From contig CALOBT010000031.1 in the NCBI GenBank assembly GCA_942491575.1, positions 62,001-126,000 of the forward strand: 64,000 nucleotides of DNA. The letters are read 5' to 3'. The notes under the pieces are model-generated. The model was not told where the DNA came from and ran no database searches. It was given only the letters and a program-made list of their open reading frames with translations. Positions 26,642 through 35,772 of this stretch are shown one piece after another; position 1 is the stretch's first letter, and each line of letters opens with the position of its first letter. Position numbers and translations under genes: made by a program. Source of the DNA: CAZHNW01 sp942491575 (GTDB lineage Bacteria > Spirochaetota > UBA4802 > UBA5550).

Positions 26642-27718
26642 ATGTTTAGATCAGGAAAAGTTGCAAGTCAGGGAATTGTTTTTTTACTTATGGGGGCATT
26701 GCTTGTTTTTTCAGGATGCGGCGGAGCAAAATTGAATAAAGAGGCTATGGTTGGCCTGAATAAGATCGGTATTTTAAGTGTCACAGTTGACAGGGTTGGA
26801 CCGGATACAGAAAATAATGTTTCTGTTATGAAGCAGGTTGCAAATGAGGCATTTACAAAATTCGAATCTAAACTTAAAATAATTAATAATTTTAAAATAG
26901 TTCCTCAAGCTGAATACAGAGATAATGAGCATTATAAAAATATCTGTAATTTTTCAAAATCTGCAGGTGCACAAAAATTTATCAAAAATTTTGCCAGTAA
27001 AAATAAAAATTCGACGGGAGATGTGGATATCACGGCAGATGTTTTTAATTTTATAAAAAAGGGAACAGTAAAGAAAAAATCAGCTGATGAGAAAGAGATG
27101 GAGAGAATAACATCGGTAACATCGTCATTTCAAAAACTGGAAAATAAAACCATCAAAAGGATACTTTCAGCGGAGGGTACTCCTCCTATCCACTATTCAT
27201 TGGTTAGTGATATTGATTACAATGGAAACAAATCAAAAGTAATGTTCGGAAATGCCTCGAGTTCAAAAGTTGATAAACAAAACCTGAAATCATTAATGAT
27301 TAAGTCTATTTCGGATTTATGCAAAGAACTTGGCCTTGACGGAATGCTTATTGTAACAATGAGGGCGAAAGTTGAAGATCCGGGGACGATAATGGTTGCA
27401 AGTGGAGACCGTATTTGCAGTACAATTAAGCTTAATCCAACATTGATTCTTGTGACAAAGGATGGGAAAATTGCTATCGATATGGATTATCCCGGAATGG
27501 ATGATTTAGCTCCCAAAAAGCTTGCTCAGCCGGCTTTTCTCAAACTGCCGGGAACCATGAAGGTAAGGGGACGTAATGGCAGAACTCTAATTGTAACAAA
27601 GAGAAAAATGGACCTTATGGATCCGAAACAAAAGGTACTCAAGGCATATCTCAAACTTGTAGATAAAACCTCTTCAAAACTTGTCAATGAACTGAAAGAC
27701 TCCCTGAAGAAAGGTTAA
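26642..27718 (+). CDS. Lipoprotein with TolB/CsgG-like N-terminal region
   Basis: 358 aa from ATG 26642, chosen because GGGGGTAAGG precedes it; an ATG at 26621 has no ribosome site. Lipobox VFSGC. The mature start (LNKIGILSVTVDRVG, then VANEAFTKFESKLKIINNFKIVPQAEY) has the pattern of a TolB-N/CsgG domain. The C-terminal part is lysine-rich. Lys and Asn are frequent and codons AT-rich compared with the ATPase block. Function unknown; an envelope lipoprotein with no operon partner. A terminator follows at 27767. Confidence 0.72.
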   Translation: MFRSGKVASQGIVFLLMGALLVFSGCGGAKLNKEAMVGLNKIGILSVTVDRVGPDTENNVSVMKQVANEAFTKFESKLKIINNFKIVPQAEYRDNEHYKNICNFSKSAGAQKFIKNFASKNKNSTGDVDITADVFNFIKKGTVKKKSADEKEMERITSVTSSFQKLENKTIKRILSAEGTPPIHYSLVSDIDYNGNKSKVMFGNASSSKVDKQNLKSLMIKSISDLCKELGLDGMLIVTMRAKVEDPGTIMVASGDRICSTIKLNPTLILVTKDGKIAIDMDYPGMDDLAPKKLAQPAFLKLPGTMKVRGRNGRTLIVTKRKMDLMDPKQKVLKAYLKLVDKTSSKLVNELKDSLKKG

Positions 27719-27766
27719 CAGCAAGGATTTACAAGAAGGTATTGAATTATTTATAATATTAAATGT

Positions 27767-27794
27767 AAGGGTGCAGCCAAAAGACTGCGCCCTT
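27767..27794 (+). terminator. Terminator
   Basis: AAGGGTGCAG (27767-27776) pairs with CTGCGCCCTT (27785-27794) with one wobble; TCTTAATTAAT follows. It ends the lipoprotein gene. Confidence 0.75.
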
Positions 27795-27854
27795 TCTTAA
27801 TTAATATTAGAATCAATAGAGCATCAAATTATAAATGCTGACATATTTTAGCGT

Positions 27855-29174
27855 CTAAAACCTTCCTTCCCATTCAATGCCGGCGGTGGCCTTCATTATA
27901 ATCGTTAATGTAACCGCCGAACCGATAAGAATCAAGAGTCCCGTATGGGCGGGGAAGTAAAAGGCGATTGAAAAGAAAAGTTGAAACATCACCAGGCCGA
28001 TGACGGTGCCTTCCACAAGGCGGATTCCCCTCTTTAACTGTTTTGCATAGTAGAGGATCATTCCCCCGGATATGATTGATGAAATTATAAAACCAAAAAT
28101 GAATCCGGTATAACTTACTATGTACGAAAGAAAAAAGTGAAAGAAAAGAAAACCTGCTCCGAAAAAAAGAAAATGCATGAAATGGAGCCGTATATCATAG
28201 GCAAGCGAAAATACCAGGAGGACCGCAAGGAAAAGAACGATGGCAAGCGGGGCATAGAAGTAGAGATTGGCTACAATTTCATGTGTCTTTTTCCCGCTGT
28301 CAAATGAAAGGGCAATGGGCTGGCGTGTAATAAGATTGTCCGCCTGCCAGAGGATGTTTGTGCGGCCCCCCTTCTCTCCTGCTGCGGAGTGGACCATGGA
28401 GTTTCCCATGTAGTTGATAACCTTTTCGGGAAAGTCAGTGTCAATTGAGAGAGCAAATTTCGGAATTTCCCTCACCTCTTTGTTAAGGGTATAGCGAAAA
28501 TTATTCAGCCCCTGGCACCTGTAGGTGACTGTGATGGTGCGGGTTTTTCCCGGATCAAGAACTCCACTCCAGTCAAGTCCATCTGCAACCCGGAGGTCTC
28601 CATGATAGCCCCTGCCGTTCACTTTGATGACAGCATCATTAATATTGTTCCCCCCCGTGGGAAGGGGTAGATGAAAAAAGATTTCTTTTTTCTTTCCGAG
28701 AAGATTTTTAATTCGGTAGGTCCCGGTAAAGTTGAGCCGGTAGCCATTGTAAACCTGGAGGCCCTTTTTGCGGATATCCCGGTCGATTTTAGCTTTGATA
28801 TCAGCCTGCCATATTTTGATATCCTTCCTGACGAGTTTTTTTACCTCGTAGGGTTTTCCAGTCTGCCAGTGATGGCGCTCTATACTGCTTAACTGCTGGT
28901 AGGATATGGCAGGCGGGGCCTGGGTTATGCTGCCCCCCCAGATTTGTCTCACCTCGTTGAGGTTCTGGCTGTAGCGTGAATTTCCCCGCTGTTCCGTACG
29001 CATTCCAATTAAAACAGCAACGGCGGAGAGACCGATGGCAAGAAATGCCAGCAGCATGTAGTTCATCAGGCGGCCCAGGAAGGCGGGATTGGCCTGGTAG
29101 AGTTTCAGCAGTAAAAAGCCCATGGCTGCAATAAAGATCAGCAGTGCCCCGAAGGCAAAAGTTGCACCGAACAT
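27855..29174 (-). CDS. Multi-pass membrane protein, CreD-like C-terminal domain
   Basis: 439 aa from ATG 29174, which has GGAGG seven bases upstream; the frame is open to 29291 without another good start. Two N-terminal helices are followed by a large soluble domain (about 60-290, with NFTGTYRIKNLLGKKKEIFF), then six helices. The last part (SYTGFIFGFIISSIISGGMI, LYYAKQLKRGIRLVEG) recalls the CreD inner-membrane family, but similarity is loose. Function unknown. Confidence 0.65.
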   Translation of the reverse strand: MFGATFAFGALLIFIAAMGFLLLKLYQANPAFLGRLMNYMLLAFLAIGLSAVAVLIGMRTEQRGNSRYSQNLNEVRQIWGGSITQAPPAISYQQLSSIERHHWQTGKPYEVKKLVRKDIKIWQADIKAKIDRDIRKKGLQVYNGYRLNFTGTYRIKNLLGKKKEIFFHLPLPTGGNNINDAVIKVNGRGYHGDLRVADGLDWSGVLDPGKTRTITVTYRCQGLNNFRYTLNKEVREIPKFALSIDTDFPEKVINYMGNSMVHSAAGEKGGRTNILWQADNLITRQPIALSFDSGKKTHEIVANLYFYAPLAIVLFLAVLLVFSLAYDIRLHFMHFLFFGAGFLFFHFFLSYIVSYTGFIFGFIISSIISGGMILYYAKQLKRGIRLVEGTVIGLVMFQLFFSIAFYFPAHTGLLILIGSAVTLTIIMKATAGIEWEGRF

Positions 29175-29318
29175 GATTGTTCCTCCATATTGTTTGGTTG
29201 TTGTGCAGGGGGATAAATTCTCCCCGCTGCATAGTTGGAAGGATAGAGAAACTTTTTGAAAAGAGTATGAACCTTCTGTGAAGAGAAGCATCTTGGAGGA
29301 AATTTTTTGAAATTAATA

Positions 29319-29346
29319 TTGATTAAATTTTAGATGAATATAATAT
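29319..29346 (+). promoter_or_regulatory. Possible promoter of the acyl-CoA ligase gene
   Basis: TTGATT (29319-29324), 16-base spacer and TAATAT (29341-29346), 108 bases before the chosen start. The region is AT-rich, so chance matches are likely. Confidence 0.35.
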
Positions 29347-29453
29347 CGATAAATAAATAAAAGTGTGTGTCACATATATAAAAAAATAAATAGATATTAA
29401 ATATTATGTGTGCAGGAGTGGGGGTCGTTAAATTTGAAAATCAGGGGAAAATT

Positions 29454-31151
29454 ATGAACAGAAAAAATGATACAGACTGTTATGACAGCAAGCCGTGGCT
29501 GCAGCATTATTTTGAAGGTGTGCCTGCAGTCATAAATTATGAAGAATTGACCATACCTGATATACTGGACCGTTCTGCAGAGAAGTGGCCGGACCGGGAT
29601 GCCCTCATTTTTCAGGGGTACCGGATGACCTTTCGGGAGCTGCAGGAGGCTGTTGATTCATTTGCCTCCTGTCTTCAGAGTTTTGGTGTCTGCAAGGGGG
29701 ATGCCGTGGCGATTCTTCTTCCGAATATGATTCCCTGCGTAGTGGCATATTATGCTGCACTTCGCATTGGCGCCATTGCGGTGATGAATAATCCCCTCTA
29801 CAGTGACCGCGAATTAAAACATCAGTTTAATGATACGGATGCGAAGATTCTGGTTACCATTGATCTACTTGCAAACCGTATGGTGAACCTGCGTCCTGAA
29901 ACGAAAATCAGGCAGATTATCTATACCACTCTTGGGGATTACCTCCCTGTTGTGAAAAAGTTATTGTTTCCCCTCGCGGCAAAAAAGAAGGGACTTTCTG
30001 TCAGTGTCGCGGAAGCTGCGGAACTTTACCGCTGGAAAGATTGCATAAAAAATTTCAGGTCAGTTCCATCCAGGGTGCAACTTGTTTTTGATGACGTGGC
30101 GGTTTACCAGTTCTCCGGGGGGACCACGGGGGTTTCAAAGGCGGCAATCCTGACTCATCGAAATTTGAGCTGCATGGTGCAGATGTACAGGGAATGGTTT
30201 CACAGTGAGGGGAAGGTCCACGGACTTATGCTTTCGGCTCCCCCGATATTTCATGTTCTGGGGATGTCAGCAGCGATGAATCTTCCTCTTTTTGTCGGCT
30301 GGACATCTCTTCTGATACCGAAACCCCAGGCGCCGGAACTCCTCGAGGCGATCAGAAAGTATCGTCCCACGGGCTCTCCCCTGGTTCCTACAATGTACGT
30401 GGGAATGCTTCAGCATCCCGATCTGGAGAAGACAGACCTTTCATGTTTTAAACTGATGACTTCCGGCGGATCATCTCTTCCGGTTGAGGTCCTTAACAGG
30501 TTTAAGGACCTGACTGGAGTGGAAATAAATGAAGGCTTCGGCATGACCGAAACTTCCCCCCAGACACACCTGAACCCCTTCGGGGGGAAAACCAAACCGG
30601 GTTCCATTGGGATCCCCTTCCCGGATACTGATGTGCGAATTGTCGACCTGGAAACCGGAGAAAAAATTCTGCCCCAGGGAGAAGAGGGGGAGATGATATT
30701 CCGGGGGCCCCAGATGACAGGGGGGTATCTGAACAGACCCGATGAAACTGAAAAGACTATTCGTGGCGGCTGGATCTATTCCGGGGATATTGCCTACATG
30801 GACGAAGATGGATACTTTTTCGTTGTTGACCGTAAAAAAGATCTTATTATTTCAGGTGGATTCAATATTTATCCACGGGATATCGAAGAGGTCTTTTATG
30901 AACACCCGAAGGTGGACAAGGCGGCGGCCATCGGGATCCCCGACGTGAAGCGTGGAGAAAACGTGAAGATTTTTATTTCTTTGAAGGAAGATGAGACGGC
31001 AACGCCGGAGGAAATGATGGAATTCTGTCAGCCGAAACTGGCTAAGTATAAGTGGCCCGCGACAATTGAAATCCGCGACGAGTTGCCGGTTTCAACGGTT
31101 GGAAAAATCCTGAAAAAGGAACTTCGTGCCGAGGAACTGGGAAAGAAGTAA
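29454..31151 (+). CDS. fadD: Long-chain fatty acid-CoA ligase
   Basis: 565 aa from ATG 29454 (GGGGA upstream; an ATG at 29406 lacks one). Acyl-adenylate-forming enzyme with the AMP-binding P-loop YQFSGGTTGVSKAAILTHRN, GFGMTETSPQ, the hinge YSGDIAYMDEDGYFFVVDRK and the catalytic lysine region TVGKILKKELR. It activates fatty acids to acyl-CoA for beta-oxidation or lipid synthesis and could use fatty acids imported by the FadL-like protein at 35773. Single-gene unit. Confidence 0.93.
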   Translation: MNRKNDTDCYDSKPWLQHYFEGVPAVINYEELTIPDILDRSAEKWPDRDALIFQGYRMTFRELQEAVDSFASCLQSFGVCKGDAVAILLPNMIPCVVAYYAALRIGAIAVMNNPLYSDRELKHQFNDTDAKILVTIDLLANRMVNLRPETKIRQIIYTTLGDYLPVVKKLLFPLAAKKKGLSVSVAEAAELYRWKDCIKNFRSVPSRVQLVFDDVAVYQFSGGTTGVSKAAILTHRNLSCMVQMYREWFHSEGKVHGLMLSAPPIFHVLGMSAAMNLPLFVGWTSLLIPKPQAPELLEAIRKYRPTGSPLVPTMYVGMLQHPDLEKTDLSCFKLMTSGGSSLPVEVLNRFKDLTGVEINEGFGMTETSPQTHLNPFGGKTKPGSIGIPFPDTDVRIVDLETGEKILPQGEEGEMIFRGPQMTGGYLNRPDETEKTIRGGWIYSGDIAYMDEDGYFFVVDRKKDLIISGGFNIYPRDIEEVFYEHPKVDKAAAIGIPDVKRGENVKIFISLKEDETATPEEMMEFCQPKLAKYKWPATIEIRDELPVSTVGKILKKELRAEELGKK

Positions 31152-31157
31152 ATTAAT

Positions 31158-31193
31158 TCATGTGAGAGGCCCCTGGCGGGATCTCTCACATGA
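31158..31193. terminator. Shared terminator of fadD and the TrhA gene
   Basis: 11-bp perfect stem: TCATGTGAGAG (31158-31168) with CTCTCACATGA (31183-31193), in a 45-base gap between two convergent genes. No long T-run on either side. Confidence 0.6.
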
Positions 31194-31196
31194 TTA

Positions 31197-31850
31197 CTAT
31201 ATAGATAGAATCCCCACGGTGCCCCTTAGAATCATAATATAATGCATTACCCCTCCCAGCAGGATAAAGAAGTGAAATAATTCATGAAATCCAAATGAAC
31301 CCCGGAAAAAATTAGGCTTTTTCAGCAGATAAATTATAGCACCGGCAGTAAAAGAAAAGGCCCCGGCAAAAAGATAATGGATTTCAGCTCTGGGCATTAC
31401 ATCAAAAATTGTCCCCATGGGGATGATCGCCATCCATCCCATGGCGAGATAAATAGCAATATTTAAAAATCTTGGGGCATTGAGAAACCAGAATTTAAAG
31501 AGAATTCCGAGAAACACCAGTGACCACTGGGCGATAAGGATACCCCAGAACATGGGGCCTTCAAGATAAAAGAAACAAATTGGAGTGTACGAACCGGCTA
31601 TCATGACAAATATTGCCAGGTGGTCAAGCTTCCGCCAGAATGTGACTTCATTCTCTCCCCTTTTTTTCGCGTGATAAAGAGAACTGGCACTGAATAAAAA
31701 GGTAATAGAGAGGCCATAGATAAGGGATGTCATCAGCAATGTCTTGTTGCCCAGGGAAATAATTATAAGTGTAACGGTTCCAGCCAGGGCTGTGAGGGCA
31801 CCGAAAAAATGGGAAAAAAAGGCGATGCGTTCGCCCTTCATGATGTTCAT
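31197..31850 (-). CDS. trhA: TrhA/hemolysin III family membrane protein
   Basis: 217 aa with seven membrane helices. PAQR-superfamily motifs are present: SASSLYH in helix 2, LDHLAIF at helix 3 and HELFHFFILLGGVMHY near the end, with the conserved Ser, Asp and His residues of the putative zinc site. Family members affect membrane fluidity homeostasis; the old name hemolysin III is probably misleading. GGAG lies eight bases before the start. Confidence 0.9.
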   Translation of the reverse strand: MNIMKGERIAFFSHFFGALTALAGTVTLIIISLGNKTLLMTSLIYGLSITFLFSASSLYHAKKRGENEVTFWRKLDHLAIFVMIAGSYTPICFFYLEGPMFWGILIAQWSLVFLGILFKFWFLNAPRFLNIAIYLAMGWMAIIPMGTIFDVMPRAEIHYLFAGAFSFTAGAIIYLLKKPNFFRGSFGFHELFHFFILLGGVMHYIMILRGTVGILSI

Positions 31851-31891
31851 CTTTGCTGCTCCAGGATTAGATTACTGCAGGATTAATCGAG

Positions 31892-31926
31892 GATTGTATC
31901 CTGTAACCAAAAGACAGGATACAATC
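31892..31926. repeat. 13-bp inverted repeat upstream of the TrhA gene
   Basis: GATTGTATCCTGT (31892-31904) and its exact complement (31914-31926) with a 9-base loop. It lies 42 bases upstream of the TrhA start and 119 bases downstream of pncA, so it could be an operator for the one or a 3' structure for the other. Confidence 0.55.
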
Positions 31927-32044
31927 GAAAAAGGTTGCAAATTTTTTATTAGGGGGGAAGTTAATGAGAACAGGTTCATGTAACCTCTTCCAGCCGAGCT
32001 TAAGGGAGAACTGGAATGCCAGTGAGAAATTTACCGGCAGATAG

Positions 32045-32602
32045 TTAAAGTTTATCTATCGAAACAAACTTTGCCCCTGCTTTCTTCATTTCTGCAATGG
32101 CCTTTTCTCCGTCACCAGCCTCAACATCTACTGCTCGTATTCCTTCATTTATGACAGTAACCGAAAAGCCCTCCTTTAATGCATCGAGAACGGTATTCCT
32201 GACACAGTAGTCCGTTGCAAGTCCGAGTATGATGGTATCTGTAATTTTCAGGCTGCGGAGCCGTTCTGCAAGGCCGGTCCCCTGGAAACCTGAGTAGGCA
32301 TCTGTATCAGCCTCAGTTGCCTTGGAAATTATAACTGCATGCTCGGTAATTTTAAGGTCATCATGAAAGGCGGCTCCCTCGGTTTCCGCAACACAGTGGG
32401 TGGGCCATATGCCCCCGTTTTCCTTAAAGGAGGAGTGATTGACCGGGTGCCAGTCCCTGGTCAAAAAAACCGGCAGTCCCGCTGTTTCGAATTTTCCCAT
32501 AAGTGAATTTGCCGGGGTAACAACGGCATCTCCCTCTGTCACAGCCAGGGCACCGCCCGGGCAAAAGTCCTTTTGTATATCAACCAGTATCAGTGCTTTC
32601 AT
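32045..32602 (-). CDS. pncA: Nicotinamidase
   Basis: 185 aa. Isochorismatase-like hydrolase with the catalytic triad: Asp in LVDIQKDF, Lys in VIISKATE and nucleophilic Cys in LATDYCVRNT; metal-binding residues in TRDWHPVNHSSF. It converts nicotinamide to nicotinate. AGGAGG precedes the ATG. It lies 12 bases after pncB in the same direction, so the two make a Preiss-Handler NAD-salvage operon. Confidence 0.95.
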   Translation of the reverse strand: MKALILVDIQKDFCPGGALAVTEGDAVVTPANSLMGKFETAGLPVFLTRDWHPVNHSSFKENGGIWPTHCVAETEGAAFHDDLKITEHAVIISKATEADTDAYSGFQGTGLAERLRSLKITDTIILGLATDYCVRNTVLDALKEGFSVTVINEGIRAVDVEAGDGEKAIAEMKKAGAKFVSIDKL

Positions 32603-32614
32603 TTTGTCCTCCTT

Positions 32615-33826
32615 TTATGTTTCAACTTTTTGAAGACGGTTATTGGGAAGAAATACGCGGCCTTTTTTTGCGCAGTGTTTTCCTTCCAGCTGTACAACGT
32701 CGGCGGTGAAGTCAAAACTTCCCCGCAAAAGGCAGGTGCCGACACCGTAGGCATCCACGGGGACCTTCAGTTCTTCGAAGGTATTAATTTTTTCAGGGGT
32801 AAATCCCCCTGAGACGATTATTTTTATTTTTGAAAAACCCTCCCTGTCGAGGGCCTTGCGTGTCATGAATACGAGTTCGGGGACGACCCCTGTAGGGGTA
32901 AAGCTGCCCATGCGGGGAAGTATTGAGTTGTCCACCATTTTTTCCGATGTGTCGAGACGTATGCCCCAGAGGCGGTCCCCCATGGCCCGGCAACAGTCTA
33001 GGGCAGTGGCGATGCAGTCATTGTCAAAATCAACCAGGGCAACCAGGTTTGTATCCGGGTAGGTTTCACCGAACATCCGAACCGCCTCCACGGTATCCCC
33101 GTTTACCGCGGCGATGAGTGCATGGGGTACTGTTCCCGAGGCCCTGGCGCCCCACCATTCCGCCTGTGCATCCGTGGATACGCCGAAGGCGCCGCCGATA
33201 TGGGCGGCATACCCGTCTCCACCCTGGACGGCCCAGTGGTCGAAGCGGGCAGGAAAATAGAGTACCGCGGTACCATTGGCCGCCTTAACGACATTTCTTA
33301 CGTTGGTGGCAACGCGGGTCCGCCGCGCCAGTATTCCCAGGTAGATTGTTTCCAGATGAGCAAAGAGGGAGGCATCCCCTGTAATGTGCATGATGCTCTC
33401 CCACGGTTCAATGGGATCTCCGTCATAGAGTGCCATGATATCAAGATCGGAAAATCTGTCTTCCCAGAGGGAGTCGAGTTCTTCGTCTATCTCCAGTTTT
33501 CTGTTAATTGCTTTTAGGTATTTTTCCCGGTCTGTAAGGTAACACTTTCGCGCCTCCTTTTTCAGCTCCATGTGCTGATCGAATAGTTTGTAGGCCCTGT
33601 CATAATCACGGTAGTAACCGCTTGCTACCTTCAGGACCGCAATGGCCTCATCAATGCCGCATAGTATTGCATCGTTTTTCTGGAATGCCTGCATGGTTAC
33701 GGAGGGGTGAAGGTTGAAGTTTTCCAGAACGATTTTTTCGCGCCAGAAATAGATGTCACTCCGGTATCCACGGCGCAGTTCATGGATGGGGAGGTCGAAT
33801 GTATTGCTGCTTAGTCTTTCCTTCAT
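32615..33826 (-). CDS. pncB: Nicotinate phosphoribosyltransferase
   Basis: 403 aa. Features of the family: LRRGYRSDIYFWREK at the start, the GTVPHALIA substrate-site motif, VDFDNDCIATAL and the phosphate-binding IIVSGGFTPEKI near the end. It makes nicotinate mononucleotide from nicotinate and PRPP, the step after PncA. First gene of the pncB-pncA unit. The ribosome site is weak. Confidence 0.93.
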   Translation of the reverse strand: MKERLSSNTFDLPIHELRRGYRSDIYFWREKIVLENFNLHPSVTMQAFQKNDAILCGIDEAIAVLKVASGYYRDYDRAYKLFDQHMELKKEARKCYLTDREKYLKAINRKLEIDEELDSLWEDRFSDLDIMALYDGDPIEPWESIMHITGDASLFAHLETIYLGILARRTRVATNVRNVVKAANGTAVLYFPARFDHWAVQGGDGYAAHIGGAFGVSTDAQAEWWGARASGTVPHALIAAVNGDTVEAVRMFGETYPDTNLVALVDFDNDCIATALDCCRAMGDRLWGIRLDTSEKMVDNSILPRMGSFTPTGVVPELVFMTRKALDREGFSKIKIIVSGGFTPEKINTFEELKVPVDAYGVGTCLLRGSFDFTADVVQLEGKHCAKKGRVFLPNNRLQKVET

Positions 33827-33978
33827 TTTTCGTTCCAGGTCTAGATGTCCAGTCTCCAGTACTGCTTTGCTTCCATTGTTGGAAGTCTATTCAATTCTAC
33901 ACTGAAATTTCATCTGTTGCAATGATATTACGGAGGGGGGGATTAAAAAGATTTGAGGTGCAGCTACAAAGTTTAGCT

Positions 33979-34005
33979 ATTCAGGCCAAAACTGATGGCC
34001 TGAAT
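33979..34005. terminator. Possible terminator after the DUF2185-ankyrin gene
   Basis: 10-bp perfect stem: ATTCAGGCCA (33979-33988) with TGGCCTGAAT (33996-34005), 22 bases after the stop at 34027 on the minus strand. No clear T-run. Confidence 0.45.
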
Positions 34006-34026
34006 TCTGAGTCTTATAATATGATT

Positions 34027-35094
34027 TTATTCATCCTTTGCTCCCAGGGCCAGTAAACAGTCTATCAATTCAGCATTGGGGGTACCCCTCATTCTTGCCA
34101 TTCGTAATGCAGTTGTAGTACCGGTAGCGCTTTTACTATTTATGTTTTTTCCTTCAGATGCCAGCTGTTTGATTTTTTCTATATCGTCATACTCTACTGC
34201 TTCAAAGAACTGATCATCCACCTGCTCGCCTGTTTCAGAGTCTGTATAGTGGCGAATAGGATTGATCCGGCCAAGTCGTATAATATAATTTTCTTCTTCC
34301 TCAGGGCTAATGGAGTCTTCGTTTTCAATTTTCAGGTCTACATCAATTTTTGAAATCTGTGCTTCTATCTCTACATCTCTTTCTTTATTATAAATTTCAC
34401 TATAAACTCCCTCTTTCTCTTTCATCAGGGTGAAGCAGTTTTCATTTGTTTTTTCTATATACCTTTTCAAGAAATCTACTGCCCGTGCACCTGAAGAAAA
34501 GTAAAGAATTTCACCATCGCTATTTTCCTCGTATGTCATGCCATTTGAATCTTTTCCATCAGAGCCCAGATAACTTTCATTGATATTTACCTGAGTTGAA
34601 ACTTCCATTCTCAACTCAGACACATCAATGAATACATCTATAAAGCGTTCATTCATGTGATCATCGTCCATGAATCTTAAATTTACATTTATCGTATCCG
34701 GAGTGGTACTTTGGGGCTCTGCCTGGGAAGAATCAGTATAGAGACCGGTCTGAGGATCAGGGAAATAATATTCTTCTAACTCTCCCTTTTCGTTTCTTTT
34801 GAATCCGGTATAATACTTCGCATCAAGAAGATTGATAATATCAGAATCGTAATTGGCTACTATATTCAAATGTAAAATAGAGACATTATTCATATCATTC
34901 ATAAATTCTTTCGGCTCATCCCCGGCCATAAATATCCATCCGCTGTCTCTTTCATTGGCGGGCTTATACCTTCGCATATCGCCAACTTTATGGCCATGGA
35001 CCGTAATCATATCAGACACTATGCAGCCGTCAGCGGGATGACGCGGCACTTTTTCTTCGATGTATTCATCCAGTATAATATAGTTTTTACTCAT
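34027..35094 (-). CDS. DUF2185 (Imm33-type) domain plus ankyrin-like C-terminus
   Basis: 355 aa, no signal peptide. Residues about 20-100 (CIVSDMITVHGHKVGDMRR, then SGWIFMAGDEPKEFMND) match DUF2185, often listed among immunity proteins. A middle region of unknown type is followed by an ankyrin-like repeat (EAVEYDDIEKIKQLASEGKN, then LIDCLLALGAKDE). Highly acidic, which is common in immunity proteins. No toxin gene is visible nearby, so it could be an orphan immunity protein. GGAG lies seven bases before the ATG. Confidence 0.68.
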   Translation of the reverse strand: MSKNYIILDEYIEEKVPRHPADGCIVSDMITVHGHKVGDMRRYKPANERDSGWIFMAGDEPKEFMNDMNNVSILHLNIVANYDSDIINLLDAKYYTGFKRNEKGELEEYYFPDPQTGLYTDSSQAEPQSTTPDTINVNLRFMDDDHMNERFIDVFIDVSELRMEVSTQVNINESYLGSDGKDSNGMTYEENSDGEILYFSSGARAVDFLKRYIEKTNENCFTLMKEKEGVYSEIYNKERDVEIEAQISKIDVDLKIENEDSISPEEEENYIIRLGRINPIRHYTDSETGEQVDDQFFEAVEYDDIEKIKQLASEGKNINSKSATGTTTALRMARMRGTPNAELIDCLLALGAKDE

Positions 35095-35264
35095 TGGGAG
35101 TCTCCTGAAAAGTTAAAGTAATACAATTATGAGCAGCAAAAAATACTCTTAATTGTTTTCAATGTGTCCATGATGCAGCCTTATACGGATGCAATAATCT
35201 GACTCTGCTGTGTTACATCAACGGTATTACAGTTTTTGTATAAAATCACAATGAGCAGGAGGAG

Positions 35265-35290
35265 TCGTTCATCTTTATAAAAGTGAACGA
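35265..35290 (+). repeat. Stem-loop repeat element, copy 2
   Basis: Imperfect palindrome, 11 of 13 pairs: TCGTTCATCTTTA with TAAAAGTGAACGA, followed by TTTTTTTC on the + strand. Same core and same poly-T side as copies 1 and 3 when oriented alike. Confidence 0.65.
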
Positions 35291-35425
35291 TTTTTTTCTT
35301 TATTTTGATATCCAGGGAAGTGCCTTCACAAAAAGCAGTACATGATACAAAACAGGTTCTATCCGCGGTAGTTTCATATCACTGAAATGCCTGTACCGAG
35401 GGAAGCCATGGTGTTAAATATTTAT

Positions 35426-35512
35426 AAAAAAGCCTTGCTCATCCTGAAGGCCGCTCCTTGCCATCCGTGTCACCTCGGCACTTGGGCCTTAGTGCCCGGA
35501 GTTTACTGGATA
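35426..35512 (+). repeat. Dispersed repeat, copy A
   Basis: About 79 bases starting at AAAAAAGCCTTGC align with 44190-44275 at roughly 77% identity (61 of 79 by eye, no gaps). Both copies can be read as a peptide with K-A-L, L-K, G-T-W and V-P at the same spacing, so it may be an old coding remnant or a structured non-coding element. Confidence 0.6.
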
Positions 35513-35772
35513 TCCAAGGCATGCCACACCTCTATCATTGTGAATTATAAATCTACAATCAACTTTTCTTCTCAACTTATAATCTTGTAAGCCCGTATTC
35601 TCTTACTTCGCTATATTTATTTAAATTCAGCCACCCTCTCTTCAGTCAGTGACAAAGGATATGTATTAATATCCCTCTGTAAGGGCGGCCCTCAAAGTTT
35701 TGGCTATATTCCGCTTCTTAAACAGAGGTGGAGTTGGGATAAAACAATAAAAATAATATTTGGAGGACTTAC

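Larger units (their letters stand above)
35095..35772. other. Non-coding stretch with two repeat elements
   Basis: 678 bases without a convincing gene. It holds copy 2 of the stem-loop repeat (35265-35290) and copy A of another dispersed repeat (35426-35512). A short frame at 35387-35590 overlaps copy A and is not convincing as a gene. The ribosome site of the FadL-like gene (GGAGG) lies at its right end. Confidence 0.6.

Noticed and set aside
35387..35590. 67-codon frame over dispersed repeat copy A
   Set aside because: No ribosome site, overlaps the repeat, and the sequence outside the repeat is not protein-like.
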